From positions 79,151 through 143,150 of the forward strand of contig CALRJS020000002.1 in the NCBI GenBank assembly GCA_943367595.1: a stretch of 64,000 bases of DNA. Reading direction: 5' to 3'. How positions within the stretch are numbered: the first letter of the stretch is position 1; each line of letters starts with the position of its first letter. A program made the translations under genes and the position numbers. This DNA is from MW101C3 sp943367595. GTDB lineage: Bacteria > Cyanobacteriota > Cyanobacteriia > PCC-6307 > Cyanobiaceae. Below the pieces are notes generated by a model, which saw only the letters and a list, made by a program, of their open reading frames with translations, searched no databases and was not told where the DNA came from. Below are positions 25,883 to 34,634 of the stretch, piece after piece.

Positions 25883-27612
25883 GGAACCAACTGCAACCAT
25901 TGCTCGCGCAGGGCCAAGGCGGCCGCCGGGCCATCGGGATCCGGCTGCAGGCTCCAGCTCTGCACGGCCGGCGCTGCGGGTTGCAGGGAAAGGCATCGCA
26001 GTCTGCCGTGCCGCCCGATCGTGAGGTTGTGGCTCCGACCCTCCTGCCACCGGTGCGTGAGATCGCTGGGCTTGTGCAGCCGCCAGCCATCCAGGGCAAT
26101 CAGCTCATCCGCCACGCACAGGCCCGCCGCTTCCGCCGGGCTGTGGCGCGCCACCTTCTGAACGCTGAGCCTCGAATTGGATGTGCTGCAGACCAGGCCG
26201 GTGAAGGGAGCGGTGTCCTGTTGGGGCATCAGCACCAGGCCCACGCCGCGCAGCGCCTCGCGCAGGGGCGGATCCTCCTGCCCCTCCAGCCAGGCAGGCA
26301 GTTGCTCACGCAGCTCAGGCAGCTGGGCGGCAAAGGCCTCGACCAGATCGGCTTCGCTGTAGCCCCGTCGCCAGCGGCCGTGCGTGTGCCACAGCGCACG
26401 CAGCACGGCAGCCAGTGATGACCCGGCCCGGCGCAGCTGCAGATCCAGCACCAGGGCCACGACGGCACCTTTGAGGTAGTAACTGATCTGATTGTCTCCG
26501 CTGTAGGCGTCCTGCCGGTAGAGCTTCACCCAGGCTTCCTGGCTGCTCTGGCGCAGGGTCTGGCCGAGCAGGCGGCCGGGGGTGAGCAGGTAGCGGCTGA
26601 GCTCAGCGCCCAGGTCGTCCCACAGGTCGGCGTCGGTGCCGATGCCGGCGAGCCGTGGCAGGAACTGGTCGTAGTAGCTGGTCACCCCCTCGGCGAACCA
26701 GAGGCTGGGAACCACCATGGGGCGGTCGTAGTCGATCGGGGTGAGCTCCGCCGGCCGCAGCCGCCTCACGTTCCACTGGTGCAGGTATTCATGGCCCACC
26801 AGCTGGAGAAATCTGCGGTAGCCACCGGGCTTGGCCAGCTCCTCCAGGCCGTACTGCAGCACGGTGGCGTTGTCGTGTTCAAGGCCGCCGAAGCCCCGCT
26901 CCAGCAGGTGCAGCACAAACAGGTAGTCCGCGGCGGCCGGAGCCGCTTCACCCATCAGCCGGCAGCAGGCGGAGCACACCGCCGCCACGTCGTCGAGCAG
27001 CTGTGGGTAGCGCTCCAGCAGCGGATTCGGGTCTCCCCCCACCGCCGACCAGCACACCCAGCGGTGCGGCACCCCGTGCACCACGAAGTCATGGCAGCGG
27101 TGCGGGCCGGCTTCCACGGGGGTATCCACCAGCTGGTCGAAGCTGTCTGCGATCCAGCGGTGGTCGCTCGGTCTGTCCAGGGAGGGCAGCGGCACGAAGG
27201 GCTCCCAGCCGTCCGGCAGCAGCAGGTGCAGATGGTGCGGCGTCCAGCGCGCGCCGTTCACCTGCAGGGCCAGGGCGGCCAGGGTCAGGCAAGCGTGGTC
27301 GTCGTCGAGGTGGCAGGTGCGCACCGTGAGCTCGGTGGCCATGGCGGCGTAGCGCAGCTCCGCCGGCAGCGCTGGTTCGAGCTGGGCTGTCCACACCGAC
27401 GGCTCACGCCGCACCAGCGGCACCACGGCTCCCGCCTGCACCAGCTCCAGGTTCTGCAGCTGGCGCACGTAATCGCGCTGCAGGTACGAACCCGGTGTCC
27501 ACACCGGCAGGCGCAGCTCCAGCGCCTGGTGGGTGGGAGTGAAGCGAAGCCGACAGCGGATCAGATGCTGGCGAGACGCCGTCAGATCCAGTGTGAGCTC
27601 CACCGGATCCAA
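25876..27612 (-). CDS. M61-family metallopeptidase with PDZ domain
   Basis: 578 residues. Zn-peptidase motif HExxH in LQLVGHEYLHQWNVRRLRP, with the downstream Glu in LWFAEGVTSYYDQ. The N-terminal beta domain is typical (ALELRLPVWTPGSYLQRDYV). A C-terminal PDZ-like module covers SRLSVQKVARHSPAEAAGLC and DELIALDGWRL. Glycyl-aminopeptidase-like activity is known in the family, but the substrate here is unknown. No signal peptide is visible. Flanked by ycf35 (5 bp upstream) and the amidase gene (7-bp overlap), so the three form a likely operon. Confidence 0.92.
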   Translation of the reverse strand: MDPVELTLDLTASRQHLIRCRLRFTPTHQALELRLPVWTPGSYLQRDYVRQLQNLELVQAGAVVPLVRREPSVWTAQLEPALPAELRYAAMATELTVRTCHLDDDHACLTLAALALQVNGARWTPHHLHLLLPDGWEPFVPLPSLDRPSDHRWIADSFDQLVDTPVEAGPHRCHDFVVHGVPHRWVCWSAVGGDPNPLLERYPQLLDDVAAVCSACCRLMGEAAPAAADYLFVLHLLERGFGGLEHDNATVLQYGLEELAKPGGYRRFLQLVGHEYLHQWNVRRLRPAELTPIDYDRPMVVPSLWFAEGVTSYYDQFLPRLAGIGTDADLWDDLGAELSRYLLTPGRLLGQTLRQSSQEAWVKLYRQDAYSGDNQISYYLKGAVVALVLDLQLRRAGSSLAAVLRALWHTHGRWRRGYSEADLVEAFAAQLPELREQLPAWLEGQEDPPLREALRGVGLVLMPQQDTAPFTGLVCSTSNSRLSVQKVARHSPAEAAGLCVADELIALDGWRLHKPSDLTHRWQEGRSHNLTIGRHGRLRCLSLQPAAPAVQSWSLQPDPDGPAAALALREQWLQLVPC

Positions 27613-27617
27613 GGGCG

Positions 27618-27959
27618 TCAGGCGGCGAGGTGAACGTGAGCCTGGGGCAGCTCGCGCATCGCCTGGGCCAGGGCGACGCGGGCGGCGTAGCTGCGGGTGA
27701 CCGCCGCCAGGAATCGCTGCATATCAAGGGAGCGGCTGAGCCGCTGCAGGTCCCCCACCACGGCCAGGGAGCCGTCACGCTGGCGTTGCCAGCCCAGTGC
27801 AGCGCCATCGAGGCGCACCTTCACCGCCACCGGCACCTGCTCATCGTTGAAGCCCTGCAGCACACCACCTGTCTGAGGGCTCGCACCGAGTTCCTCAAGG
27901 GTGGCGACCAAGTGATCGAGATCGCTCACGACCGTTGGCAGGATGGAAAGGTGGGACAT
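27618..27959 (-). CDS. ycf35: Ycf35/DUF1257 family protein
   Basis: 113 residues starting MSHLSILPTVVSDLDHLVAT. The N-terminal MSH-S-x3-T pattern followed by a helix and GVLQGFNDEQVPVAVKVRLD, LGWQRQRDGSLAVVGDL fits the Ycf35 family conserved in cyanobacteria and algal plastids; function is unknown. A longer in-frame extension exists to 28202 but runs through purN and is rejected. Its ATG shares the palindrome CATG (27957-27960) with the possible purN start on the other strand. Confidence 0.88.
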   Translation of the reverse strand: MSHLSILPTVVSDLDHLVATLEELGASPQTGGVLQGFNDEQVPVAVKVRLDGAALGWQRQRDGSLAVVGDLQRLSRSLDMQRFLAAVTRSYAARVALAQAMRELPQAHVHLAA

Positions 27960-28656
27960 GAACCCGATGCCTGCTGCGGCAGACCATAGCGACGTGAACG
28001 CCGGCATCCAGTGGCCGTTGTCACAGCCCTGGCCGGCGGCGCACCCTCCGCTGCGGCTGGGAGTGATGGCCTCGGGCCACGGCTCGAACTTCGAGGCGCT
28101 GGTGGCCAGTGCCCGCCACGGCGACCTCAACGCCGGTGTGGAGCTGCTGGTGGTGAACCAGCCGGGCTGCGGGGCCATTGAGCGGGCCGAACGGCTGGGC
28201 ATTCCCTGGCGTCTGCTCGATCACCGTGGCTTCAGCAGCCGGGAAGCGCTGGATGGCGCCCTGATCGAAGCCTTCACGCAGGCTGAGGTGGATCTGGTGG
28301 TGATGGCCGGCTGGATGCGGATCGTCACCCCCGTGCTGATCGAGGCCTTTCCGCAGCGTCTGGTGAACATCCATCCGTCCTTGCTGCCCAGCTTTCGCGG
28401 CGTCGATGCGATCGGTCAGGCGCTGGCGGCGGGGGTGACCCTGGCGGGCTGCAGCGCCCACCTGGTGACCGCCGAAGTGGATGGGGGGCCGATCCTGGCC
28501 CAGGCCGCCGTGCCGGTGTGCCCCGGCGATGATCATGCCCGCCTGGCGGCGCGCATCCAGCAGCAGGAGCACCGGATCCTGCCGCTGGCGGTGGCACTGG
28601 CCGCCGAACGGCTGGCAGAGGCCAGCGCAGCCCGGCCGCTGCCGGCTCAGGGATAG
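27958..28656 (+). CDS. purN: Phosphoribosylglycinamide formyltransferase
   Basis: 10-formyltetrahydrofolate-dependent GAR transformylase, third step of purine synthesis. About 232 residues. Core: LRLGVMASGHGSNFEALVAS, the catalytic segment RLVNIHPSLLPSFRGVDAIG, and AHLVTAEVDGGPILAQAAVP. Roughly 35 residues precede the core, which is longer than E. coli PurN; candidate starts are ATG 27943, 27958 and 27967 and a GTG at 27994. With ATG 27958 the start codon overlaps that of divergent ycf35. The 3' end overlaps convergent argC by 10 bp. Confidence 0.94.
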   Translation: MNPMPAAADHSDVNAGIQWPLSQPWPAAHPPLRLGVMASGHGSNFEALVASARHGDLNAGVELLVVNQPGCGAIERAERLGIPWRLLDHRGFSSREALDGALIEAFTQAEVDLVVMAGWMRIVTPVLIEAFPQRLVNIHPSLLPSFRGVDAIGQALAAGVTLAGCSAHLVTAEVDGGPILAQAAVPVCPGDDHARLAARIQQQEHRILPLAVALAAERLAEASAARPLPAQG

Positions 28657-29723
28657 AAGGGCAGCAGCGGCAGGCCGGTGCAGGCGGGCAGCCCCGCCAG
28701 CAGGTTGAGGCACTGCACGCCCTGTCCGGCCTGGCCCTTCACCAGGTTGTCGATGGCGCACATCACGATCAGCTGGCTGGTGCGCGCATCCACCTGCACC
28801 GACAACAGGGCTCGGTTGGTCTGCCGCACCCACTTGGTGGAGGGATAGGTGCCCACCGGCAGCACCTCCACGCAGGGGCTCTGGCGGTACGCGGCCTGCA
28901 GCAGCGTGGTGCAGTCGGCGGCGGTGAGGCCGGGATCCCGCAGGCGGCCGTAAACGGTGGCCAGCAGCCCGCGCACCATCGGCATCAGGTGAGGGGTGAA
29001 CTGCAGCCGGATCGGTTGACCGGCCGTGCGGCTGGCGGATTCCTCAATCTCGCTGGTGTGGCGATGGCCCACCACTCCATAAGGCGCCACCGCTTCGCCG
29101 GCCTCGGCCAGCAACAGGTTCTCCTTGGCGGCTCTGCCACCACCGGAGGTGCCGGTCTTGGCGTCGATGATGATCCCGCTGGTTTCAATCAGGCCCTGGC
29201 TGAGAAACGGCATCAGCGCCAGCAGACTGGCTGTGGGGAAACAGCCGGGGGCTGCCACCAGCCGGGCAGCGGCGATCGCCTCCCGCTCCCACTCCACCAG
29301 GCCGTACACCGCTTCTTCGCACAGGGCGTCGTCGTGGCGCGGATGCTCCTGGGCTTCCGCTGCATACACGCTTTTCCACTGGCTCAAGGAGCGGTAGCGG
29401 TAGTCAGCGGAGAGATCCACCACCTTCACCCCGCGCGCTACCAGATCGGGAACGAGACGCGAGGCGAGGCCGTTCGGCAGGCTCAGCACCGCCAGATCGG
29501 CCTCCGCGGCGATGGCGTCGGGTTCTGGCACGCGCACCACCAGATCCCTGGACAGCGGCAGAAACGGCGTGATCGCATTCCAGCGCTTGCCGGCACTGCG
29601 TTCTCCACCCAGAAAGGTCACCTCCAGGTGGGGGTGGTCATGCAGCAGCCGCAGGGTCTGCAGACCGCCATAGCCACTGGCGCCGATCACGGCCACGCGC
29701 CGGGCTGGTTCTGTAGGAGCCAT
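28647..29723 (-). CDS. argC: N-acetyl-gamma-glutamyl-phosphate reductase
   Basis: NADPH-dependent third step of arginine synthesis. 358 residues from ATG 29723 (MAPTEPARRVAVIGASGYGG). Rossmann start VAVIGASGYGGLQTLRLL, active-site Cys in LVAAPGCFPTASLLALMPFL, and the substrate segment AKTGTSGGGRAAKENLL. Divergent from ribBA with 76 bp between the preferred starts and overlapping purN at the 3' end. Confidence 0.96.
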   Translation of the reverse strand: MAPTEPARRVAVIGASGYGGLQTLRLLHDHPHLEVTFLGGERSAGKRWNAITPFLPLSRDLVVRVPEPDAIAAEADLAVLSLPNGLASRLVPDLVARGVKVVDLSADYRYRSLSQWKSVYAAEAQEHPRHDDALCEEAVYGLVEWEREAIAAARLVAAPGCFPTASLLALMPFLSQGLIETSGIIIDAKTGTSGGGRAAKENLLLAEAGEAVAPYGVVGHRHTSEIEESASRTAGQPIRLQFTPHLMPMVRGLLATVYGRLRDPGLTAADCTTLLQAAYRQSPCVEVLPVGTYPSTKWVRQTNRALLSVQVDARTSQLIVMCAIDNLVKGQAGQGVQCLNLLAGLPACTGLPLLPFYP

Positions 29724-29799
29724 GCGGTAGCAATTGGGAGGGGAAAGCGTACTGGTCGTCCTGCGATGTCTCCACGGAACGCAGGTGCGCTGGTGGAGA

Positions 29800-31563
29800 A
29801 TGAACGTTGATGGTTCACGTCCCCTGGCTCTCCGTTCCGGCCCGCTCCACGATCTCGGCAGCGTCGAGGCGTCATCGCCAGCGGCGCAGGTAGGAGGCGG
29901 CGATGCTGCAGAACCGGCCATCCGGTTTGATCCCGTGGCGGATGCCTTGGCGGCCATTCGCAACGGCGAAATGGTGGTGGTGGTGGATGACGAAAACCGT
30001 GAAAACGAAGGCGATCTGATCTGCGCGGCCCAGTTCGCCACACCGGAACAGATCAACTTCATGGCCACCGAAGCCCGGGGTCTGATCTGCCTGGCGATGG
30101 AAGGCGAGCGCCTCGATGCGCTGGAACTGCCGCTGATGGTGGATCGCAACACCGACAGCAATCAGACCGCTTTCACCGTGAGCGTGGACGCGGGCCCTGA
30201 GAACGGCGTGTCCACCGGCATCTCCGCCGACGATCGGGCCCGGACCATCCAGGTGGCGATCCATCCCCAGAGCCGGCCCCACGATCTGCGCCGGCCCGGC
30301 CACATCTTTCCCTTGCGCGCCAAGCGCGGCGGCGTGCTCAAGCGTGCCGGCCACACCGAGGCGGCGGTAGATCTTTCCCGTCTGGCTGGGCTGTATCCCG
30401 CCGGCGTGATCTGTGAGATCCAGAATCCTGATGGTTCCATGGCCCGGCTGCCCCAACTGCAGACGTACGCACGCCAGCACGGATTGAGGCTGATCAGCAT
30501 CGCCGATCTGATCAGTTATCGCCTCACCACCGAACGGTTCGTGCGGCGTCAGGCGGAAGCCATGATGCCCAGCGCCTTCGGCACCTTCCGCGCGATCGGC
30601 TATCGCAACGAACACGACGGCAGCGAACACGTGGCGATCGTGAAGGGCAACCCGGAACGTTCCACCGGCTCGGTGCTGGTGCGGGTGCACTCCGAATGCC
30701 TCACCGGCGATGCCTTCGGTTCCCTCCGCTGTGACTGCCGGCCCCAGCTGGAAGCCGCTTTGCGCATGATCGAGGACGCCGGCGAAGGCATCGTGGTGTA
30801 TCTGCGCCAGGAAGGGCGCGGCATCGGCCTGATCAACAAGCTCAAGGCCTACAGCCTCCAGGACGGCGGCCTCGACACAGTGGAGGCCAACGAGCGCCTG
30901 GGTTTTCCCGCCGATCTGCGTAACTACGGCGTAGGCGCCCAGATCCTCAGCGATCTGGGGGTGAAGCGGCTGCGCCTGATCACCAACAACCCCCGCAAGA
31001 TCGCCGGCCTGGGTGGCTACGGCCTCCAGGTCGACGACCGCGTGCCGCTGGAGATGGACGCGGGCCTGCACAACGCGGCCTATCTGAGCACCAAGCGTCT
31101 GAAGCTGGGGCATCTGCTGATGCAGCCCCCCGGCCTGGAGCCCCCCCAGCCCACCAGCCTCGGCCTCACGGCGGTGCTGGCCTGGCAAGGCAGTGGCAAC
31201 GATCCCGCCCGCACCGAAGCGGAGCACTGGCCCCAGCTGCGTGCCTGGGCCCAGCAGCGCAGCCTCGACCTGCGGCGGGAAGAGCATCCCCGTCTCCTGG
31301 CCCTGCTGCAGCAACCGGAGCTGGCCCTCCTGCTGGCTTCCACCGATGGTCACGCCCTCGGCCGCGACGACCTCACCGCCTTGCTCGGCCTGTTGGCGGA
31401 ATGGCCCGGCTGCAGGGCGGTCACCCTGCTGCTCACCCCCGATGCCCAGCGCAGCAGCCACCCCAGCGCCACCCTGGAAGCGGAACTGCGGCCGCTGCTG
31501 GAGTTGCGCCAGGACGGCCCCACCCTGCCCCGCCAACCCGGCTCGCTGCTGCGCTGGCAGTGA
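29800..31563 (+). CDS. ribBA: Bifunctional DHBP synthase / GTP cyclohydrolase II
   Basis: Provides both precursors of riboflavin. N-terminal RibB domain with VVVVDDENRENEGDLICAAQ and acidic metal-binding residues; C-terminal RibA domain with RVHSECLTGDAFGSLRCDCR (Zn cysteines) and YLRQEGRGIGLINKLKAYSL. About 587 residues from ATG 29800; an in-frame start at 29734 also exists. After the RibA domain there is a cyanobacterial-type tail of roughly 150 residues (LTAVLAWQGSGNDPARTEAE onward) with no obvious catalytic motif. I see no FMN riboswitch structure in the short leader. Confidence 0.95.
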   Translation: MNVDGSRPLALRSGPLHDLGSVEASSPAAQVGGGDAAEPAIRFDPVADALAAIRNGEMVVVVDDENRENEGDLICAAQFATPEQINFMATEARGLICLAMEGERLDALELPLMVDRNTDSNQTAFTVSVDAGPENGVSTGISADDRARTIQVAIHPQSRPHDLRRPGHIFPLRAKRGGVLKRAGHTEAAVDLSRLAGLYPAGVICEIQNPDGSMARLPQLQTYARQHGLRLISIADLISYRLTTERFVRRQAEAMMPSAFGTFRAIGYRNEHDGSEHVAIVKGNPERSTGSVLVRVHSECLTGDAFGSLRCDCRPQLEAALRMIEDAGEGIVVYLRQEGRGIGLINKLKAYSLQDGGLDTVEANERLGFPADLRNYGVGAQILSDLGVKRLRLITNNPRKIAGLGGYGLQVDDRVPLEMDAGLHNAAYLSTKRLKLGHLLMQPPGLEPPQPTSLGLTAVLAWQGSGNDPARTEAEHWPQLRAWAQQRSLDLRREEHPRLLALLQQPELALLLASTDGHALGRDDLTALLGLLAEWPGCRAVTLLLTPDAQRSSHPSATLEAELRPLLELRQDGPTLPRQPGSLLRWQ

Positions 31564-31664
31564 GCGAGTCTGAGGCGGTGAGCCGGAGGCAGTGCGCTGG
31601 CAGTGAGCCGGATCGATCAGGTCCCGCCGTTGGATGGCGGATTGGTCAACCCGGCCAGAGGCGT

Positions 31665-32105
31665 TCAGGCCAGGATTGTCACCTTGTTGATCTTGGTGCC
31701 CTTGCGGATAGCGAGCACCACATCCACGTTTGAAGCCTGGCCGAACACGGTGTGAACCCCATCAAGGTGCGGTTGGGCGTCGTGGCACAGGAAGAACTGA
31801 CTGCCGCCGGTGTTCTTGCCGGCGTGGGCCATCGAGAGGGTGCCGGCCTGGTGCTTGCGGCTGTTGATCTCACAAGGGATCTTGTAGCCGGGGCCACCGG
31901 TGCCGGGGGCGCCGGCTGCGCCGGGCCGGGTGTTGGGGCAGCCGCCCTGAGCCATGAAGCCATCGATGACGCGATGGAAGGCCAGGCCGGCATAGAAACC
32001 GGCTTCGGCCAGCTTCACGAAGTTGGCCACCGTTGCGGGCGCATCGGCATCGAACAGTTCGATCTCCACGGTGCCGGCATCGGTCTCCATCTGGGCTTTG
32101 GTCAC
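31665..32105 (-). CDS. Cyclophilin-type peptidyl-prolyl cis-trans isomerase
   Basis: 146-residue single-domain cyclophilin, cytosolic since it has no signal peptide. Active-site Arg in YAGLAFHRVIDGFMAQGGCP, then GTLSMAHAGKNTGGSQFFLC and HLDGVHTVFGQ. Start is a GTG at 32105; an ATG five codons later is the alternative. Convergent with ribBA, 101 bp apart, and divergent from mtnP. Confidence 0.93.
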   Translation of the reverse strand: MTKAQMETDAGTVEIELFDADAPATVANFVKLAEAGFYAGLAFHRVIDGFMAQGGCPNTRPGAAGAPGTGGPGYKIPCEINSRKHQAGTLSMAHAGKNTGGSQFFLCHDAQPHLDGVHTVFGQASNVDVVLAIRKGTKINKVTILA

Positions 32106-32194
32106 GGCAGGCTCGGGAAAAACGGACTTTATCCACTCTCAGGTAGAACAGTGCCCCACCCTCCGCTCGGGGATCTCCCCTCACCCCTGACGTC

Positions 32195-33139
32195 ATGAGT
32201 GCCACCGCTCCCGCTCCCAACGGCTCCGCTCATGACCTGGGCAGTGCCCGGCTTGGCATCCTCGGCGGCAGTGGCCTCTACGCCATGGAAGGCCTGGAGG
32301 ATGTGCGGGAGCTCTCGCTCGACACCCCCTTCGGCGCTCCTTCCGACAGCCTGCGGCTGGGCCGGCTCGGCGGCCTCGAGGTGGTGTTCCTGGCGCGGCA
32401 CGGTCGCCACCACAGCCTTACGCCCACCGAGGTGCCCTACCGGGCCAACATCTGGGCCCTGCGCTCTCTGGGAGTGCGCTGGATCCTCTCCTGCTCGGCG
32501 GTCGGGTCGCTGCAGGAGCCGCTGCGCCCGCTCGACATGCTGGTGCCGGATCAGTTCATCGATCGCACCCACCAACGCCCGCTGAGCTTCTTCGGCAATG
32601 GCGCCGTGGCCCATGTGGGCATCGCCGATCCTTTCTGTCCCAGCCTCAGCCGTCTGCTGGCCGACGTGGCCGACAGCCTCATGCCCGCCGGCCGCCAGCT
32701 GCACCGCAGCGGCACTTACCTCTGCATGGAAGGTCCCGCCTTCTCCACCCGCGCTGAATCCAACCTCTATCGCAGCTGGGGGTGCTCGGTGATCGGCATG
32801 ACGAACCACAGCGAGGCTCGCCTGGCGCGGGAGGCGGAGATCGCCTACGCCACCCTGGCCATGGTCACCGACTACGACTGCTGGCACAGCGATCATGCCT
32901 CGGTGAGCGTGGAGCTGGTGATCCAGAACCTGCACGCCAATGCGCAGCTGGCGCAGCAGGTGGTCAAGGTGGCGGTCGAGCGCATCGCCGCCCAGCGGCC
33001 CGCCAGCAGCGCCCACAGCGCCCTGCGCAATGCCCTGATGACGCCGAAGGAGCGGGTGCCAGCCGAAACGCGTGAAAAGCTCGACCTGCTCACCGCCCCC
33101 TACTGGGGCCCCTTCGTGCCGGCTGAAGCTGCCGCCTAG
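32195..33139 (+). CDS. mtnP: S-methyl-5'-thioadenosine phosphorylase
   Basis: Phosphorolysis of methylthioadenosine to adenine and methylthioribose-1-phosphate in methionine salvage and polyamine by-product recycling. 314 residues of nucleoside phosphorylase fold: LGILGGSGLYAMEGL, phosphate site LARHGRHHSLTPTEVPYRAN, SCSAVGSLQEPL, EGPAFSTRAESNLYRSWG, IGMTNHSEARLAREAEIAYA and MVTDYDCWH, the last typical of MTA phosphorylase. Purine nucleoside phosphorylase specificity is the alternative. Confidence 0.92.
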   Translation: MSATAPAPNGSAHDLGSARLGILGGSGLYAMEGLEDVRELSLDTPFGAPSDSLRLGRLGGLEVVFLARHGRHHSLTPTEVPYRANIWALRSLGVRWILSCSAVGSLQEPLRPLDMLVPDQFIDRTHQRPLSFFGNGAVAHVGIADPFCPSLSRLLADVADSLMPAGRQLHRSGTYLCMEGPAFSTRAESNLYRSWGCSVIGMTNHSEARLAREAEIAYATLAMVTDYDCWHSDHASVSVELVIQNLHANAQLAQQVVKVAVERIAAQRPASSAHSALRNALMTPKERVPAETREKLDLLTAPYWGPFVPAEAAA

Positions 33140-33174
33140 ACAAGCCCGTCCACCCGGGCGCCCGCCCCAGGCGC

Positions 33175-34122
33175 TCAGTGGCTGAGCTGGACGCCGAGGG
33201 CGGCCAGAGCTGGCCGCAGGTGGCCGCCGGCCGCATCGAGCGCCGCCGCCGCCGCTGCGGCATCCAGATCCGTGACCGCCATCAGCAGGGCCCGCTTCAC
33301 GGAGCCGCCCGCGGCCTCGAGCAGCTGGATGCCGCGCGCACGCTCCACCCCAGCCAGATCCCGCAGGATGCGAAGGGCCCGGTCTTCCAGCTTGCTGTTG
33401 GTGACTGCCACATCCACCATGCGGTTGCCGTGCACCTTGCCCAGCTTCACCATCACGCCGGTGGAGAGGATGTTGAGCGCCATCTTGGTGGCGGTGCCGG
33501 CCTTGAGCCGGGTGGAGCCGGTCACCAGCTCAGGGCCGGTGAGCAGGCGGATGTCGATGTCGCAGGGCATCGGCGCCTGTGAGGTGGGCACGCAGGCCAT
33601 GCCGATCGTGAGGGCGCCGAGGCGCCGCGCATGCTGGAGAGCGCCATGCACATAGGGGGTGGTGCCGCCGGCGGCGATTCCCACCAGCGCGTCGGCGCTG
33701 CAGAAACCGCGAGCTTCCAGATCGCTCTGGCCGGCTTCGGCGCGGTCTTCCAGGCCTTCGGAGCTGCGCAGCAGGGCCGGCGCCCCACCCGCCAGCACGC
33801 CTTGCACGAGCTCGGGCGGGCTGCAGAAGGTAGGCGGGCACTCGGCGGCATCCAGCACACCCAGGCGGCCGGAGGTGCCGGCACCCAGGTAAAAGAGCCT
33901 GCCGCCGGCGCGCAGCCGGCTCACGATCGCGTCGACGGCGGCGCTGAGCGCCGGTGCCGCTGCTGCAACCGCCAGTTGGGAGCAGCGCTCCTCTTCGCAG
34001 AACAGGTCCACGATGGCGCGGGTTTCCAGCTGATCAAGCGCGCTGCTGGCGGGATTGGGCTGCTCGGTGAGCAGGTGACCGCGGTCGCCGGCGGTCACAC
34101 CGAAGGCGGAGGCCTGGCTCAT
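33175..34122 (-). CDS. murQ: N-acetylmuramic acid 6-phosphate etherase
   Basis: SIS-fold lyase that removes the lactyl ether of MurNAc-6-phosphate to give GlcNAc-6-phosphate in peptidoglycan recycling. 315 residues. Sugar-phosphate loop RLFYLGAGTSGRLGVLDAAE, CPPTFCSPPELVQGVLAGG, GIAAGGTTPYVHGAL and RLKAGTATKMALNILSTG match MurQ. No kinase (AnmK) or MurP transporter is nearby. The ATG overlaps the stop of the DUF3110 gene by four bases (coupled translation). Confidence 0.95.
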   Translation of the reverse strand: MSQASAFGVTAGDRGHLLTEQPNPASSALDQLETRAIVDLFCEEERCSQLAVAAAAPALSAAVDAIVSRLRAGGRLFYLGAGTSGRLGVLDAAECPPTFCSPPELVQGVLAGGAPALLRSSEGLEDRAEAGQSDLEARGFCSADALVGIAAGGTTPYVHGALQHARRLGALTIGMACVPTSQAPMPCDIDIRLLTGPELVTGSTRLKAGTATKMALNILSTGVMVKLGKVHGNRMVDVAVTNSKLEDRALRILRDLAGVERARGIQLLEAAGGSVKRALLMAVTDLDAAAAAAALDAAGGHLRPALAALGVQLSH

Positions 34123-34571
34123 AGCAAGCCTTCAAGCCGGCGCCGAAAGGCTTCCAGCTCATCGCTGGCCGCAGAAACCTCGGCGTCGGCCACGCCGTCA
34201 TCGGTGGAAACCAGGCCAGCAGAGGCTTCTGCCGCACCACTGGGCTCGCTGTCGTCCTCGTTCCAACGGCTCACATCCATGTTGCGTTCCGGCGGCGAGA
34301 TCCACAGCCGCTCCTCCGGCGACTGGGGCAGGAAGCCCTTCTCGACGAAGCGTGCCTCGTAGCCCGCCTGGGCGCAGAACAGCTCCATCTCCTCCCGTTC
34401 CAGCGCCTCCACCGAAGGCAGCGGAAAATCCTGGGCCTCCAGCAAGCCCGCATAGCGTTCGGCGTCCTCGGGGTCTTCGAACAGCAGCACCACCGTGTGG
34501 CCGCCGAGTTCGAGCGAATGGATGCCTTCGTTGTCCGTGCCGGCGTCAAACAGCAACACATGGACCGTCAT
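34119..34571 (-). CDS. DUF3110 family protein
   Basis: 150 residues from ATG 34571 (MTVHVLLFDAGTDNEGIHSL); an upstream ATG adds six. The N-terminal two-thirds match the DUF3110 family of cyanobacteria and plastids: GHTVVLLFEDPEDAERYAG, LLEAQDFPLPSVEAL and CAQAGYEARFVEKGFLPQ. The C-terminal third is an acidic, Ser/Ala-rich tail. Soluble; function unknown. It overlaps murQ by four bases and follows the dnaJ gene by 63 bp. Confidence 0.85.
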   Translation of the reverse strand: MTVHVLLFDAGTDNEGIHSLELGGHTVVLLFEDPEDAERYAGLLEAQDFPLPSVEALEREEMELFCAQAGYEARFVEKGFLPQSPEERLWISPPERNMDVSRWNEDDSEPSGAAEASAGLVSTDDGVADAEVSAASDELEAFRRRLEGLL

Positions 34572-34634
34572 CGAGCGCTCCAACGCCATGAGGGCAGTGT
34601 CTCACCCCGCGCCAGTGGTCAGCTCAGGCACCGG

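Noticed and set aside
29724..29799. FMN riboswitch before ribBA
   Set aside because: The gap is far too short and lacks the conserved RFN core sequences.
29872..31536. Minus-strand frame of 554 codons opposite ribBA
   Set aside because: Gln/His/Ala-rich antisense of a clear RibBA; no homology.
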